Positions 1 through 7,690 of a DNA stretch of 45,490 bases are shown one piece after another. This stretch comes from Deltaproteobacteria bacterium (GTDB lineage: Bacteria; Myxococcota_A; Polyangia; Polyangiales; Ga0077539). Location of the stretch: NCBI GenBank assembly GCA_016218725.1, contig JACRDB010000123.1, positions 1-45,490 of the forward strand. The letters run 5' to 3'. Under the pieces are notes generated by a model that was not told the DNA's origin, ran no database searches, and worked only from the letters and a program-made list of their open reading frames with translations. The stretch's first letter is position 1. Each line of letters starts with the position of its first letter. The position numbers and the translations under genes are program-made.

Positions 1-60
1 GCGGGGTCGGCGGGACCGCTCCCCCCGGGCGCCGGGGCGCGCGGCCTCCGCCGGGGGTGG

Positions 61-200
61 GGCGGTGGCGGCCGGGGTTGGGCGGGGGAGGCCGGGATTG
101 GGCAGTGGCGGCCGGGGTTGGGCGGGGGAGGCCGGGGTTGGGCGGTGGAGGCCGGGGTTGGGCAGTGGAGGCCGGGGTTGGGCGGTAGAGGCCGGGGTTC
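61..200. repeat. 20-bp tandem repeat array, left arm of element A
   Basis: Seven head-to-tail 20-bp units in exact register (61-80, 81-100 and so on), consensus GGCGGTGGAGGCCGGGGTTG with a few substitutions per unit. The top strand repeats GGGGTTGGG runs, so it has G-quadruplex potential. There are no spacers, so it is not a CRISPR array. Confidence 0.93.
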
Positions 201-490
201 GCCAGGCTTGGGGTCCATGAGGTCGCGTCGCTCACCCCGGGCTACCGAAGGCGGTCACCGCGCCTCCGCGCGGTTGCAAGGAGTGCGCTCCGTGCGTTCT
301 CAAGCGGCGAGGAGGTTTCGGCGCGAGGGGTGCTCCCGCGGGCGCAGTACGTGCCTCTCCAGTCCGCGTCGCGATGCCTCCCCACCCCGCTTCCCCGCGA
401 GCACGCTCCCTGCAACCGCGCGGAGGCGCGGTGACCGCCTTCGGTAGCCCGGGGTGAGCGACGCGACCTCATGGACCCCAAGCCTGGCGA

Positions 491-610
491 ACCCCGGCCT
501 CCACCGCCCAACCCCGGCCTCCACTGCCCAACCCCGGCCTCCACCGCCCAAACCCGGCCTCCACCGCCCAACCCCGGCCACCACCGCCCAACCCCGGCCT
601 CTACCGCCCA
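491..610. repeat. 20-bp tandem repeat array, right arm of element A
   Basis: Six units of the same 20-bp repeat in inverted orientation (consensus ACCCCGGCCTCCACCGCCCA), followed by a partial unit. It pairs with the array at 61-200. The bottom strand is the G-rich strand here. Confidence 0.93.
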
Positions 611-776
611 ACCCCAGGAGAAGTCCGAGCTCCACGGCGCCCTGGGGATCGGTCCCGACGACACCGCAAGGTGATGGCGCTTGACGCCTACGGGGCCGGG
701 GGGTGAGGTCGCCGTGAATAGATTGTCTTGAAACAGTCCCTACGCTCGCGGTCCGGGACAACTCCCGCGGTGTCGC

Positions 777-1463
777 TCACCGCCCCCGCGCAGCACCGAC
801 GGTGAACGGCACCGAGGCCCCGAGCTCGAGCACCAGCCCGTCGTTGTTCTCCGCCTCGTTGACGTAGCCCGCCCAGCCCGCGCCCAGATAGAAGTTCACC
901 ACCCCGAGGCGCAGCTCCGGCCCGGCGAACACCGACCACCACAACGTGGCAGGGATGTTCGTGGCCGTCGAGCCCTGCACCCTCGCCCGGGTGAACAGGT
1001 CCAGCCAGGACACCACCCTGTACCCCAGGCCCAGACCTCCGTAGCCCCCTCCCGCCACGCGCCCGAGCGCCGTGCGGCCATCCACCGCGCCCGCCGCGCA
1101 GCTCGCGGTGAGGTCGTTGTTGTTGCCGCAGCGCTCGCCACCGCGCCCGACGCCCGCGCCGAGCTCGCCGTCCAGGGTGAAGTTCCTACCCAGTCGGTGG
1201 CTCGCCCGAAGCCCCGCCAGGCCCAGCACCCAGTGCTCGCTGGCGTCTACGTTCACCTCCAGCCGCACGCTCCCCCCAACCGGCAGGCCCACCCCGCCCG
1301 TGCCAAGGCCCCGGTTCCCGACGCCCACCGCCACCTCGGCCTGCCCCGGACCCAGGCGCCCGGGAGCGCCGTAGTGCGTACTGCGAAGGGGAGGTGCGTA
1401 GCTGGCGTTGCACCCCAGGAGCGCCATGCCCGAAACCGCAGGCAGCCACCGTCGGTAGTTCAT
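777..1463 (-). CDS. Putative lipoprotein with outer-membrane barrel-like body
   Basis: A protein of about 228 residues. The start at 1463 gives an N-terminus with a short hydrophobic stretch ending in the lipobox LLGC, so it is probably a lipid-anchored envelope protein; a longer in-frame start at 1511 would put the signal too far inside. The rest is Gly-rich with alternating hydrophobic and polar residues and ends in a strand-like segment (LELGASVPFTV), as in small outer-membrane beta-barrel proteins of the 'porin family' type. Two Cys lie in a CGNNND...SC stretch. No family was recognised. It lies 129 bp downstream of the large gene on the same strand and may be co-transcribed with it. The stop is about 80 bp from element A. 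Confidence 0.65.
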   Translation of the reverse strand: MNYRRWLPAVSGMALLGCNASYAPPLRSTHYGAPGRLGPGQAEVAVGVGNRGLGTGGVGLPVGGSVRLEVNVDASEHWVLGLAGLRASHRLGRNFTLDGELGAGVGRGGERCGNNNDLTASCAAGAVDGRTALGRVAGGGYGGLGLGYRVVSWLDLFTRARVQGSTATNIPATLWWSVFAGPELRLGVVNFYLGAGWAGYVNEAENNDGLVLELGASVPFTVGAARGR

Positions 1464-1592
1464 GGTGGACCTGAAAGCTGCAACAGACGTACCCACCACG
1501 CGATCCCGCACCCCGTGCAGACCGCGCGGTGGCTCGGCGGGGAGCCACGGCAGACCGAGGCGCCAGGGCCCCGAACGGCTCTCTACGGGGTG

Positions 1593-4433
1593 TCAGGGCG
1601 TCCCTGAGGATCCCTCCTGGGGGTCGCCCTCGGCCTGGGGGAGCTGCCTCGGGGCCGCCTCCGGGCTCCCGAGCCGCGGGGCGTAGGTCAGGAAGCGCTC
1701 GCGCTGGTCGTCGGCCAGGAGCTCGACGGCGGCCCGGCGGTGGATCGTCGTGGCCACGATCATCAGCGAGCGCTCGACCTTCTCGATGGGGTTCACGTTG
1801 CCCTGGATCACCGTGTCCGTCAGCGTGCGATCGAAGCAGTGCGTCGCGGCGATCACCACGTGGAGGCTCGCGTCTTCAATGGTCAGGGCGCCGGACTTTG
1901 TGAGCGCGTCGAGGAGGTCGAAGGCCCGGTTCTTCTCGTCCTTCTGCTCCTTCTCGGCCAGGGTGGCGGTCACCGGGGACGCCAGGAGGCCCCTCTGCGC
2001 GCTCCGGGTCCAGAGCTCCCCGGGGTTGATGATCGTCGGCCGCAGCGCGCTGTCCTCGTCGAGGGCGTCGAAGCGCCGGTCCAGCTCCGCGGGGATGCGG
2101 GTGTAGTCCAGCGCCTCGCCGGGCTCGCCCCCGGGCGCCGCCTCACCCGAGGCGCGGTCGGTGGGCGGGCGCGCGGCGGCCTCGGTCTTCGTCGCGGCCG
2201 GCGCGGGCTCCGGGGGCCTCGCAGCCTGCGCAGGTTGCGGGGGCGCCATGGGCTGGGCGGCCGTCACGGGCGCCGGGGGAGGCCGTCGCGCGGGCGGAGG
2301 ACCCGCCGAGGGCGCTGGCGGCGGGGCGCGGTTGGGCATCCCGGCGGGCATCCGCGGCGGCCCCCCCGGCGCCGGCGCCGCCATCGGCGGAGGGATGGGA
2401 GCAGCGCCGGCCATCCCCTGCGAGAAGTCCGGGGCGTAGCCAAAGGAGCCCATGGAGGGTGGCGCCATCGGCGTCTGGTTCATCTCCGCGAGCCGCAGGG
2501 CCTCCCGCTCCCGGGCCTCTTCGATCTCGCGCTGCTTCGAGAGGGAGATCATCTCCTGCATGCGCGCGACGTACTCCTTGACCAGCCGGAGCTTCTCCTG
2601 GGGAGCGGTTTCCGCGGGGCCGTCGTAGGAGAGCAGGTCGCTCGGGATCTGGTACTCCAGGAAGAGGCTCGTGAGGTCCTGGGTGAGCTTGATCTCCTTG
2701 GTCAGGCTGTCCGGTGGGAGCTTGAGGAGCCGCTCCAACTGGGGCTTGAGCTGGAGCACGCACACGCCGAAGAGGGTGCTCTCCAACTGCATCCCCCGGA
2801 AGGCCCTGGCGAAGCGCTGCTGCTCGGGGGACAGCGACTCGATGGCGTCGCGGAACTCCTTCGGCGTGGGGAGCTGTTCGAGCATCAGCGGGATCTTCAG
2901 GAGGTCCTTGTTCTGGACGATGATCCCGTAGCGCGGCTCGAAGAGCTCCGCCGAGGCGATCCGGCCCACCAGGAGGATGAAGCTGCTGTACTGCCGGGCC
3001 CTCGCGACCAGGTTCAGCGCGAGCTTGCCCGAGCCCGAGAACTGGTGCGACACCCAGCCGTGGAGGTAGCGGTCGCCCAGGAAGGCTACCCGCGTGGCCG
3101 CGTCCAGGGCGAAGTACATGGGTCTCACGGCCTCGGTCCGGGTCACCGTGGTGAGCACCGGGTCGGGCATCGCGCCGCCCGCGTCGGCCTCCAGGCTCAG
3201 CACCCCCTCGGGGTCGTGGTCCGGGCGGCGCACCGCGTGGGAGAAGGGCAATGGGCGGTACGCGGGCCGCACGAGCTTGCGGTGGTGGAAGTCCATGTAG
3301 CGGGTGAAGTCCGCGGGGCCGAGCTCCTTGCCGATGGCCGCCACGAGCTGCCTCCGGAGCATTTCCTCGACGTAGGTCACCCCGTCCAGGAAGTGCTGGC
3401 ACAGGCGCCCCGCGTGCTGGAGGATCACCAGGAGCCCCGCCTCCACGGCGGTCACCACCGAGGCGTCCCGAGGGAACACCCGGCCGAGCTCCATGCACTT
3501 GCTCGCCAGGCTCCGCTGCTCCTCCGCCAGGAAGGCCTCCAGGTGCGACAGCGGCAGGAGCCCCTCGTCCTGGGTGTTCCCCTGGCGCGCGGGTACACTG
3601 GAACTCTCGAAGAGGGGCAGCACCGGGTTGAACACCTCCCGGTCCGTGAGGGCCGACAGGTCCAGGCCGTGCTCCGGGTGCGCCGTGAACAGCTCGTTCA
3701 GGAAGTACCCCCGCACCCGCCCGCACCAGCCGTAGAGCTCCTCGAAGGCCCTCAGGGCCTCCTCGACCTCGTGGTTCCTCCGGGGGGTGTGGCAGCTCGC
3801 TCGGGTGCGATCAATCGCGAAGGTCGCCCGGTGGTTCGGGTCCAGGTGCCGCAGGAGCCACGTGACGTCCACGTCCAGCGCCGGGCGCACCACGGTCTGC
3901 AGGCGCGGGGTGCTGTTGGCCGCGGTGCGGAGCTCCAGCGCCCCGCGGCGCCCGAGGAGCGCCAGGGGCTGCTCCTGGAGGTTCCCGACGAAGGCCACCA
4001 GGGCGTACTCGAACTCGAAGCTCCAGTGGTACTCGGTCACCGTGGTGATGACCTTCTCCGTGGTGGTGCTGGTGGTGCCCAGGAAGCCCCGGCGCTCGGT
4101 CACCCGCTCCTCGGCGGACTCCACCTTGCGCACCTGCTCCCGGAGGAAGCGGCAGTCCTCCTGGGCCTTGAGCCGCAGCGTGACCGACCTCGTCCGGGCC
4201 TCCTCCCGGAGCCGCCCGAGGTGCTCGTGGGACAGCCCGATGCTCTGCAGGCACTGCACCAGCGAGGCGATGGCCGCCCGGCCCAGGAACTCCACCAGGT
4301 GGTACTTGTCGTCGTAGCGGTGGGGCACGTCCGCCGCGTAGCGCGGGTTCCTGGTGTTCTCCAGGAGCGTCCTGATGCGCTTCAGGGCCGCGTCCACCCG
4401 GCCTCGGAAGTCCGTCTCGTGATAGCTCTCCAT
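1593..4433 (-). CDS. Large protein of unknown function, helical N-half with Pro-rich linker
   Basis: A 946-residue protein that I do not recognise. The start at 4433 is chosen because AAGGAGG lies 8 nt upstream. The frame stays open for about 100 codons further into palindromic element B, but that stretch reads as Pro-rich repeat translation and is probably not coding. Residues 1 to about 620 are mostly helical and charged with no signal peptide. A likely coiled coil (RxxEIEEAREREAL) lies near 620-650. A Pro/Ala/Met-rich linker spans about 655-770, and a C-terminal domain of about 170 residues follows (TRIPAEL ... IVATTIHRRAAVELL). It looks cytoplasmic and multi-domain. The linker resembles those of the FHA and kinase proteins elsewhere in the window, but no catalytic motif is visible. 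Confidence 0.85.
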   Translation of the reverse strand: MESYHETDFRGRVDAALKRIRTLLENTRNPRYAADVPHRYDDKYHLVEFLGRAAIASLVQCLQSIGLSHEHLGRLREEARTRSVTLRLKAQEDCRFLREQVRKVESAEERVTERRGFLGTTSTTTEKVITTVTEYHWSFEFEYALVAFVGNLQEQPLALLGRRGALELRTAANSTPRLQTVVRPALDVDVTWLLRHLDPNHRATFAIDRTRASCHTPRRNHEVEEALRAFEELYGWCGRVRGYFLNELFTAHPEHGLDLSALTDREVFNPVLPLFESSSVPARQGNTQDEGLLPLSHLEAFLAEEQRSLASKCMELGRVFPRDASVVTAVEAGLLVILQHAGRLCQHFLDGVTYVEEMLRRQLVAAIGKELGPADFTRYMDFHHRKLVRPAYRPLPFSHAVRRPDHDPEGVLSLEADAGGAMPDPVLTTVTRTEAVRPMYFALDAATRVAFLGDRYLHGWVSHQFSGSGKLALNLVARARQYSSFILLVGRIASAELFEPRYGIIVQNKDLLKIPLMLEQLPTPKEFRDAIESLSPEQQRFARAFRGMQLESTLFGVCVLQLKPQLERLLKLPPDSLTKEIKLTQDLTSLFLEYQIPSDLLSYDGPAETAPQEKLRLVKEYVARMQEMISLSKQREIEEAREREALRLAEMNQTPMAPPSMGSFGYAPDFSQGMAGAAPIPPPMAAPAPGGPPRMPAGMPNRAPPPAPSAGPPPARRPPPAPVTAAQPMAPPQPAQAARPPEPAPAATKTEAAARPPTDRASGEAAPGGEPGEALDYTRIPAELDRRFDALDEDSALRPTIINPGELWTRSAQRGLLASPVTATLAEKEQKDEKNRAFDLLDALTKSGALTIEDASLHVVIAATHCFDRTLTDTVIQGNVNPIEKVERSLMIVATTIHRRAAVELLADDQRERFLTYAPRLGSPEAAPRQLPQAEGDPQEGSSGTP

Positions 4434-4620
4434 GGCGCCGCCCTCCTTCGGGCGGGGCGAATCATGGAGACCCCCTCGCCCCGGCGTCAACGGCGCACCC
4501 GCTGCGGGGGGAGGAGGGCCCCTCTCGGGGGCTACTCCCATAGGCGTGAAGCGCCATCCCGTAGCGGCATCGTCGGGACCGATCCGCCAAGGCGCCGTGG
4601 AGCTCGGCCTTCGCCTGGGT

Positions 4621-4700
4621 TTGGGCGGTGGAGGCCGGGGTTGGGCGGTGGATGCCGGGGTTGGGCGGTGGAGGCCGGGGTTGGGCGGTGGAGGCCGGGG
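4621..4700. repeat. 20-bp tandem repeat array, left arm of element B
   Basis: Four units of TTGGGCGGTGGAGGCCGGGG in register; the second has GATGCC in place of GAGGCC. Same repeat family as in element A. Confidence 0.92.
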
Positions 4701-5000
4701 TTCGCCAGGTTTAGGGGTCCCTGAGGTCGCGTCGCTCACCCCGGGCTACGGAAGGCGGTCACCGCGCCTCCGCGCGGTTGCAGGGAGCGAGCTCGCGGGG
4801 AAGCGGTGTGGGGAGGCATGGCGACGCGGACTGGAGAGGCACGTGCTGCGCCCGCGGGAGCACCCCTCGCGCCGAAACCCCCTCGCCGCTTGAGAACGCA
4901 CGGAGCGCACTCCTTGCAACCGCGCGGAGGCGCGGTGACCGCCTTCCGTAGCCCGGGGTGAGCGACGCGACCTCAGGGACCCCTAAACCTGGCGAACCCC

Positions 5001-5060
5001 GGCCTCCACCGCCCAACCCCGGCCTCCACCGCCCAACCCCGGCCTCCACCGCCCAAACCC
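5001..5060. repeat. 20-bp tandem repeat array, right arm of element B
   Basis: Three identical inverted units, GGCCTCCACCGCCCAACCCC. One unit fewer than the left arm, so unit number varies independently of the palindrome. Confidence 0.92.
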
Positions 5061-5144
5061 AGGCGAAGGCCGAGCTCCACGGCGCCTTGGCGGATCGGTC
5101 CCGACGATGCCGCTACGGGATGGCGCTTCACGCCTATGGGGGGC

Positions 5145-5993
5145 TCACTCCTCCCGGCCCTTCAGGTCCTCCAGCCGGGTGCGGAGCTTGCGCCGGGCGC
5201 GCGCTTCAAGCTGCCGGGCCCGCTCGCGGGAGACCCCGAGGCGCCGCCCGAGCTCCGCCAGGGAGAGCTCCTCGTCGGCCATCATCCTGTGCTCCACGAT
5301 GAACCGCTCGCGGGCGTCCAGGTGCGAAAGGGCGCTCTGCACCCGGTGGTCCAGCAGGGCCTCCCGGACCGCCAGGTCCAGCCGCTCGTCCTGGGGCGCC
5401 GTCGGGTCCTCCAGCAGGTCCACGGCGGCCACCTTGCTGTCTTGGAAGGCCGCCTGGTCCAGGGAGACGTCCCGGCCCTCCAGGCGCTGCATCATCTCGT
5501 CGAGGCGCTCCCGCGAGGTGCCGAGCTGCGCGGCCAGGGCGTCCAGGGCCTCGCTCCCGTCGCCCACCATGTTGGCGATCCGGGCCCGCTCCCGGCGGAG
5601 CCGGAAGAACATCTTGCTCCGCAGGGGGCCGCTGCCGGAGCCCACCATGCTCCAGCTCCGGATCACGTGGTTCAAGATGTACGCCCGGATCCAGTACGCC
5701 GCGTACGTCACGAAGCGCGTCCCCTTGTCCGGGTCGAACTTCTTGACCGCCGTCACCAGCCCGACGTTCCCCTCGCTCACCAGGTCCCCGAGCCGGAGGT
5801 CATAGCGCCGGTACTGCACCGCGATGGCCACCACGTAGCGCATGTTCGCCCGCACCAGGGCCTCCGCCGCGCCCGCGTCGCGCTCGTCCCGCACCTTGAG
5901 CGCAAGGGCATGCTCCTCCTCCCGCGTAAAGGACGGCAGGTCCTTCACCCTGGAGATATACCGGCTCAGCGTCGCGTCGCTCTCACTACCCAT
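5145..5993 (-). CDS. rpoH: RNA polymerase sigma factor, RpoH (sigma-32) type
   Basis: A 282-residue sigma-70 family factor of group 3 heat-shock type. Region 2 is clear: LVRANMRYVVAIA, then GDLVSEGNVGL and FDPDKGTRFVTYAAYWIRA, which binds the -10 element and core polymerase. It is followed by an RpoH-box-like stretch (SKMFFRLRRERARI, compare QRKLFFNLR) and a C-terminal region 4 helix-turn-helix (LSLAELGRRLGVSRERARQLE). There is no region 1.1 and the length suits RpoH. The start at 5993 has GAGGG about 10 nt upstream. The gene follows an NtrC-type activator with a 108-bp gap that holds a palindrome, so it may be read from its own controlled promoter. Calling the target heat shock is inference from the family. 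Confidence 0.9.
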   Translation of the reverse strand: MGSESDATLSRYISRVKDLPSFTREEEHALALKVRDERDAGAAEALVRANMRYVVAIAVQYRRYDLRLGDLVSEGNVGLVTAVKKFDPDKGTRFVTYAAYWIRAYILNHVIRSWSMVGSGSGPLRSKMFFRLRRERARIANMVGDGSEALDALAAQLGTSRERLDEMMQRLEGRDVSLDQAAFQDSKVAAVDLLEDPTAPQDERLDLAVREALLDHRVQSALSHLDARERFIVEHRMMADEELSLAELGRRLGVSRERARQLEARARRKLRTRLEDLKGREE

Positions 5994-6011
5994 CGTCGGT
6001 GGACCCTCGAT

Positions 6012-6027
6012 GTTACCAAAAGGTAAC
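6012..6027. promoter_or_regulatory. Inverted repeat upstream of rpoH
   Basis: GTTACC-AAAA-GGTAAC, perfect 6-bp arms with a 4-bp spacer, centred about 26 bp upstream of the rpoH start. It is A/T-rich for this genome. It could be an operator or a leader hairpin close to the ribosome site. It is not followed by a T-run, so a terminator is unlikely. Confidence 0.5.
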
Positions 6028-6101
6028 CCTCCACCGCCATGGGATGCTCCCGGAAGCGTTCACGTTCCTTTCGAGACCTCACCCCCCCACATGCGCCTAC
6101 A

Positions 6102-7460
6102 TCAAGCGATGCCGAATTCCTTGATTTTGTACAGCAGGGCCCGGTGGGAGATCTCCAGGAGCTCCGCGGCGCGGGTGCGGTTGCCCTTGGTGCGCTCCAG
6201 CGCCCGGCGGATGAGAATTTCCTCGATGACCCGGGTGGTGCGCTTGATGGACAGGTCACCCTTCTCCAGCTCGGCGGCCACCGGGTCCGAGGGCTCCCGG
6301 ATGGAGGGGTCCAGGTCCTGGAGGGTGAGAATGGGCCCCTCGGCCAGGACCAGGGCCCGCTCGATCACGTGCTCGAGCTGCCGGACGTTGCCGGGCCAGC
6401 CATAGTCCTGGAGGACCCGCGCCGCCGGGGGGTCCACGCCCGCGATGGCCGTGCCGAGCCGCTCGTTGAAGCGCTGGACGAAATGGTCCACCAGGAGGGG
6501 GATGTCCTCCCGGCGCTGCCGTAGCGGCGGGATGGTCAGCGTCAGGACATGGAGCCGGAAGTACAGGTCCTCCCGGAACTTCCCGGCCTTGGAGAGCTGC
6601 CCCAGGTCCTTGGCGCTGGCGCCCACCACGCGCACCTCGGCCTTGCGATCATGGACGTCCCCGAGGCGGCGAAAGACCCCCTCGGCCAGCACCCGCAGGA
6701 GCTTCACCTGGAGGGGCAGCGGGAGGTCCGCGATCTCGTCGAGGAAGAGCGTGCCCCCCTCGGCCTCTTCAAAGAGCCCGCGCTTGTCGGCGTTGGCGTC
6801 GGTGAAGGCGCCCTTCTTGTGCCCGAAGAGCTCGCTCTCGATGAGGTTCTCCGGGATGGCCCCACAATTGACAGCCACGAAGGGCCTGGACGCCCTGGGC
6901 GAGCGCTGGTGGATCGAGCGCGCCACCAGCTCCTTGCCCACCCCGGTCTCCCCGGTGATGAGCACCGTGGTCTTGTACTGCGCCACCCGGGCCACCGTGG
7001 CAAAGAGCTGCTTCATGGCCTCGCTGCGGGCCACCAGGCCGTCAAAGCGGTTGTCCCGCGCGATGGCCGCCCGCAGCTCGCGGTTCTCCCGCCGGAGGGC
7101 CTCCCGCTCGGCGGTCTTCTTCAGCGTGAAGCCCAGGTCCGCCGGCGCAAAGGGCTTGTTGATGTAATCCGACGCCCCGCCCTTGATCGCCGCCAGCGCG
7201 TCGTCCCCCGAGCCGTAGGCGCTCATCACCACCACCGCCGTGGTCGGCCACGCCTTGCGGACGTGGGCCAGGAGCTCCAACCCCGAGCGCCCGGGCATCC
7301 GCACGTCCGTCACCAGGAACTCGTAGGCCTCGGCCTCCAGCAAGGGCAGCGCCTCGTCCGCCGAGCCCGCCACGGTCACCTCGTAGCCCTGCTTGCGCAA
7401 GTACGCCTTGAGCGCCAGCCTCAGGCTCTCCTCGTCGTCCACCAGCAACACGCGCGCCAT
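6102..7460 (-). CDS. Sigma-54-dependent response regulator (NtrC family)
   Basis: A 452-residue three-domain activator. Residues 1-120 are a receiver: acidic pair VDDEE at 7-11, phospho-acceptor Asp in VTDVRMPG (about 52), and the conserved Lys in NKPF. Residues about 140-370 are an AAA+ domain with Walker A GETGVGKE, Walker B GGTLFLDEI, the arginine region FREDLYFRL and WPGNVRQL. The C-terminus is a Fis-type helix-turn-helix (GNRTRAAELLEISHRALLYKIKE). The sigma-54 contact loop reads GAFTDA where most family members have GAFTGA. It would be phosphorylated by a histidine kinase not present here and drive sigma-54 promoters. It sits immediately upstream of rpoH on the same strand. Overall function is secure; the regulon is unknown. 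Confidence 0.92.
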   Translation of the reverse strand: MARVLLVDDEESLRLALKAYLRKQGYEVTVAGSADEALPLLEAEAYEFLVTDVRMPGRSGLELLAHVRKAWPTTAVVVMSAYGSGDDALAAIKGGASDYINKPFAPADLGFTLKKTAEREALRRENRELRAAIARDNRFDGLVARSEAMKQLFATVARVAQYKTTVLITGETGVGKELVARSIHQRSPRASRPFVAVNCGAIPENLIESELFGHKKGAFTDANADKRGLFEEAEGGTLFLDEIADLPLPLQVKLLRVLAEGVFRRLGDVHDRKAEVRVVGASAKDLGQLSKAGKFREDLYFRLHVLTLTIPPLRQRREDIPLLVDHFVQRFNERLGTAIAGVDPPAARVLQDYGWPGNVRQLEHVIERALVLAEGPILTLQDLDPSIREPSDPVAAELEKGDLSIKRTTRVIEEILIRRALERTKGNRTRAAELLEISHRALLYKIKEFGIA

Positions 7461-7498
7461 CGCCTGGGAGTGTACAGGGCACCGGCCAGGGAAGCATC

Positions 7499-7516
7499 TG
7501 CCAACCCGGGTTGGCA
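7499..7516. promoter_or_regulatory. Perfect 18-bp palindrome between divergent genes
   Basis: TGCCAACCCGGGTTGGCA is perfectly self-complementary. It lies 38 bp upstream of the NtrC-type gene (minus strand) and 175 bp upstream of the VWA lipoprotein gene (plus strand), where a dimeric regulator could control either. It could also be chance hairpin DNA. Confidence 0.5.
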
Positions 7517-7527
7517 GGGCGGGCGCT
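7512..7527 (+). promoter_or_regulatory. Weak sigma-54-like -24/-12 site
   Basis: TGGCAGGGCGGGCGCT keeps the GG and GC dinucleotides at the required 10-nt spacing and the TGGCA start, but lacks the TT of TTGC. It overlaps the palindrome and points to the VWA lipoprotein gene. GC-rich DNA gives such matches by chance, so this is tentative. Confidence 0.22.
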
Positions 7528-7690
7528 CCAACGCGCTGGAACCAGTTGAATTCCCTGGGTTCCCGGGGACCCGCCGGGCTGGCGTGGGGCGTGCAGGCTG
7601 GGATCGGGTGTTCGCCGGTACGGGGTTGTTGTATGGTCCCGGGCTGGTATGGTCGGGCGGTTCACCTGTGGAGTGCTGGAGGAGAGCGGT

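Larger units (their letters stand above)
1..696. repeat. Palindromic element copy A (left end cut by window edge)
   Basis: A long imperfect palindrome. The left arm carries seven 20-bp units (61-200), then a unique block (about 201-270) that returns inverted at about 420-490, followed by six inverted 20-bp units (491-610) and an outer block to about 696. The centre (about 270-418) is not palindromic. Bases 1-60 align with the outer arm of copy B but are more diverged, so the element probably continues left of the window. The two arms share copy-specific bases (GGTCCATGAGG and CTACCGAAGG) that differ from those of copy B. It lies just downstream of the lipoprotein gene that ends at 777. No convincing gene was found in it: the open frames are Pro/Arg-rich products of the repeat itself. 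Function is unknown. Confidence 0.85.
4537..5140. repeat. Palindromic element copy B (complete)
   Basis: The outer ends CCCATAGGCGTGAAGCGCCA (from 4537) and its reverse complement (to 5140) define a 604-bp inverted repeat. The left arm runs to about 4792 and the right arm begins at about 4915. From outside inward each arm has a unique outer block, a 20-bp tandem array (4 units left, 3 right), and an inner block ending in CGCGCGGTTGCA. The core of about 120 bp matches the core of copy A in reverse orientation with few mismatches. The element fills the gap between the start of the 946-residue gene (4433) and the stop of rpoH (5145), ending 4 bp from that stop. Only the 711 bp from 4434 to 5144 lack a gene here. 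Confidence 0.9.

Noticed and set aside
61..610. CRISPR-like repeats
   Set aside because: The 20-bp units are contiguous with no spacers, and occur in inverted pairs. No cas genes are present.
454..684. Pro-rich small proteins inside element A
   Set aside because: The products are just translations of the 20-bp repeat; there is no ribosome site and the frame differs between copies.
1740..4724. Long plus-strand open frame opposite the 946-residue gene
   Set aside because: Its product is rich in Arg, Gly, Pro and His, as expected of the antisense frame in GC-rich coding DNA. The minus-strand gene has a ribosome site and domain-like sequence.
1..5140. Retron or group II intron as an explanation of the palindromic elements
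   Set aside because: No reverse transcriptase gene and no intron-type domain V were seen in or beside the elements.
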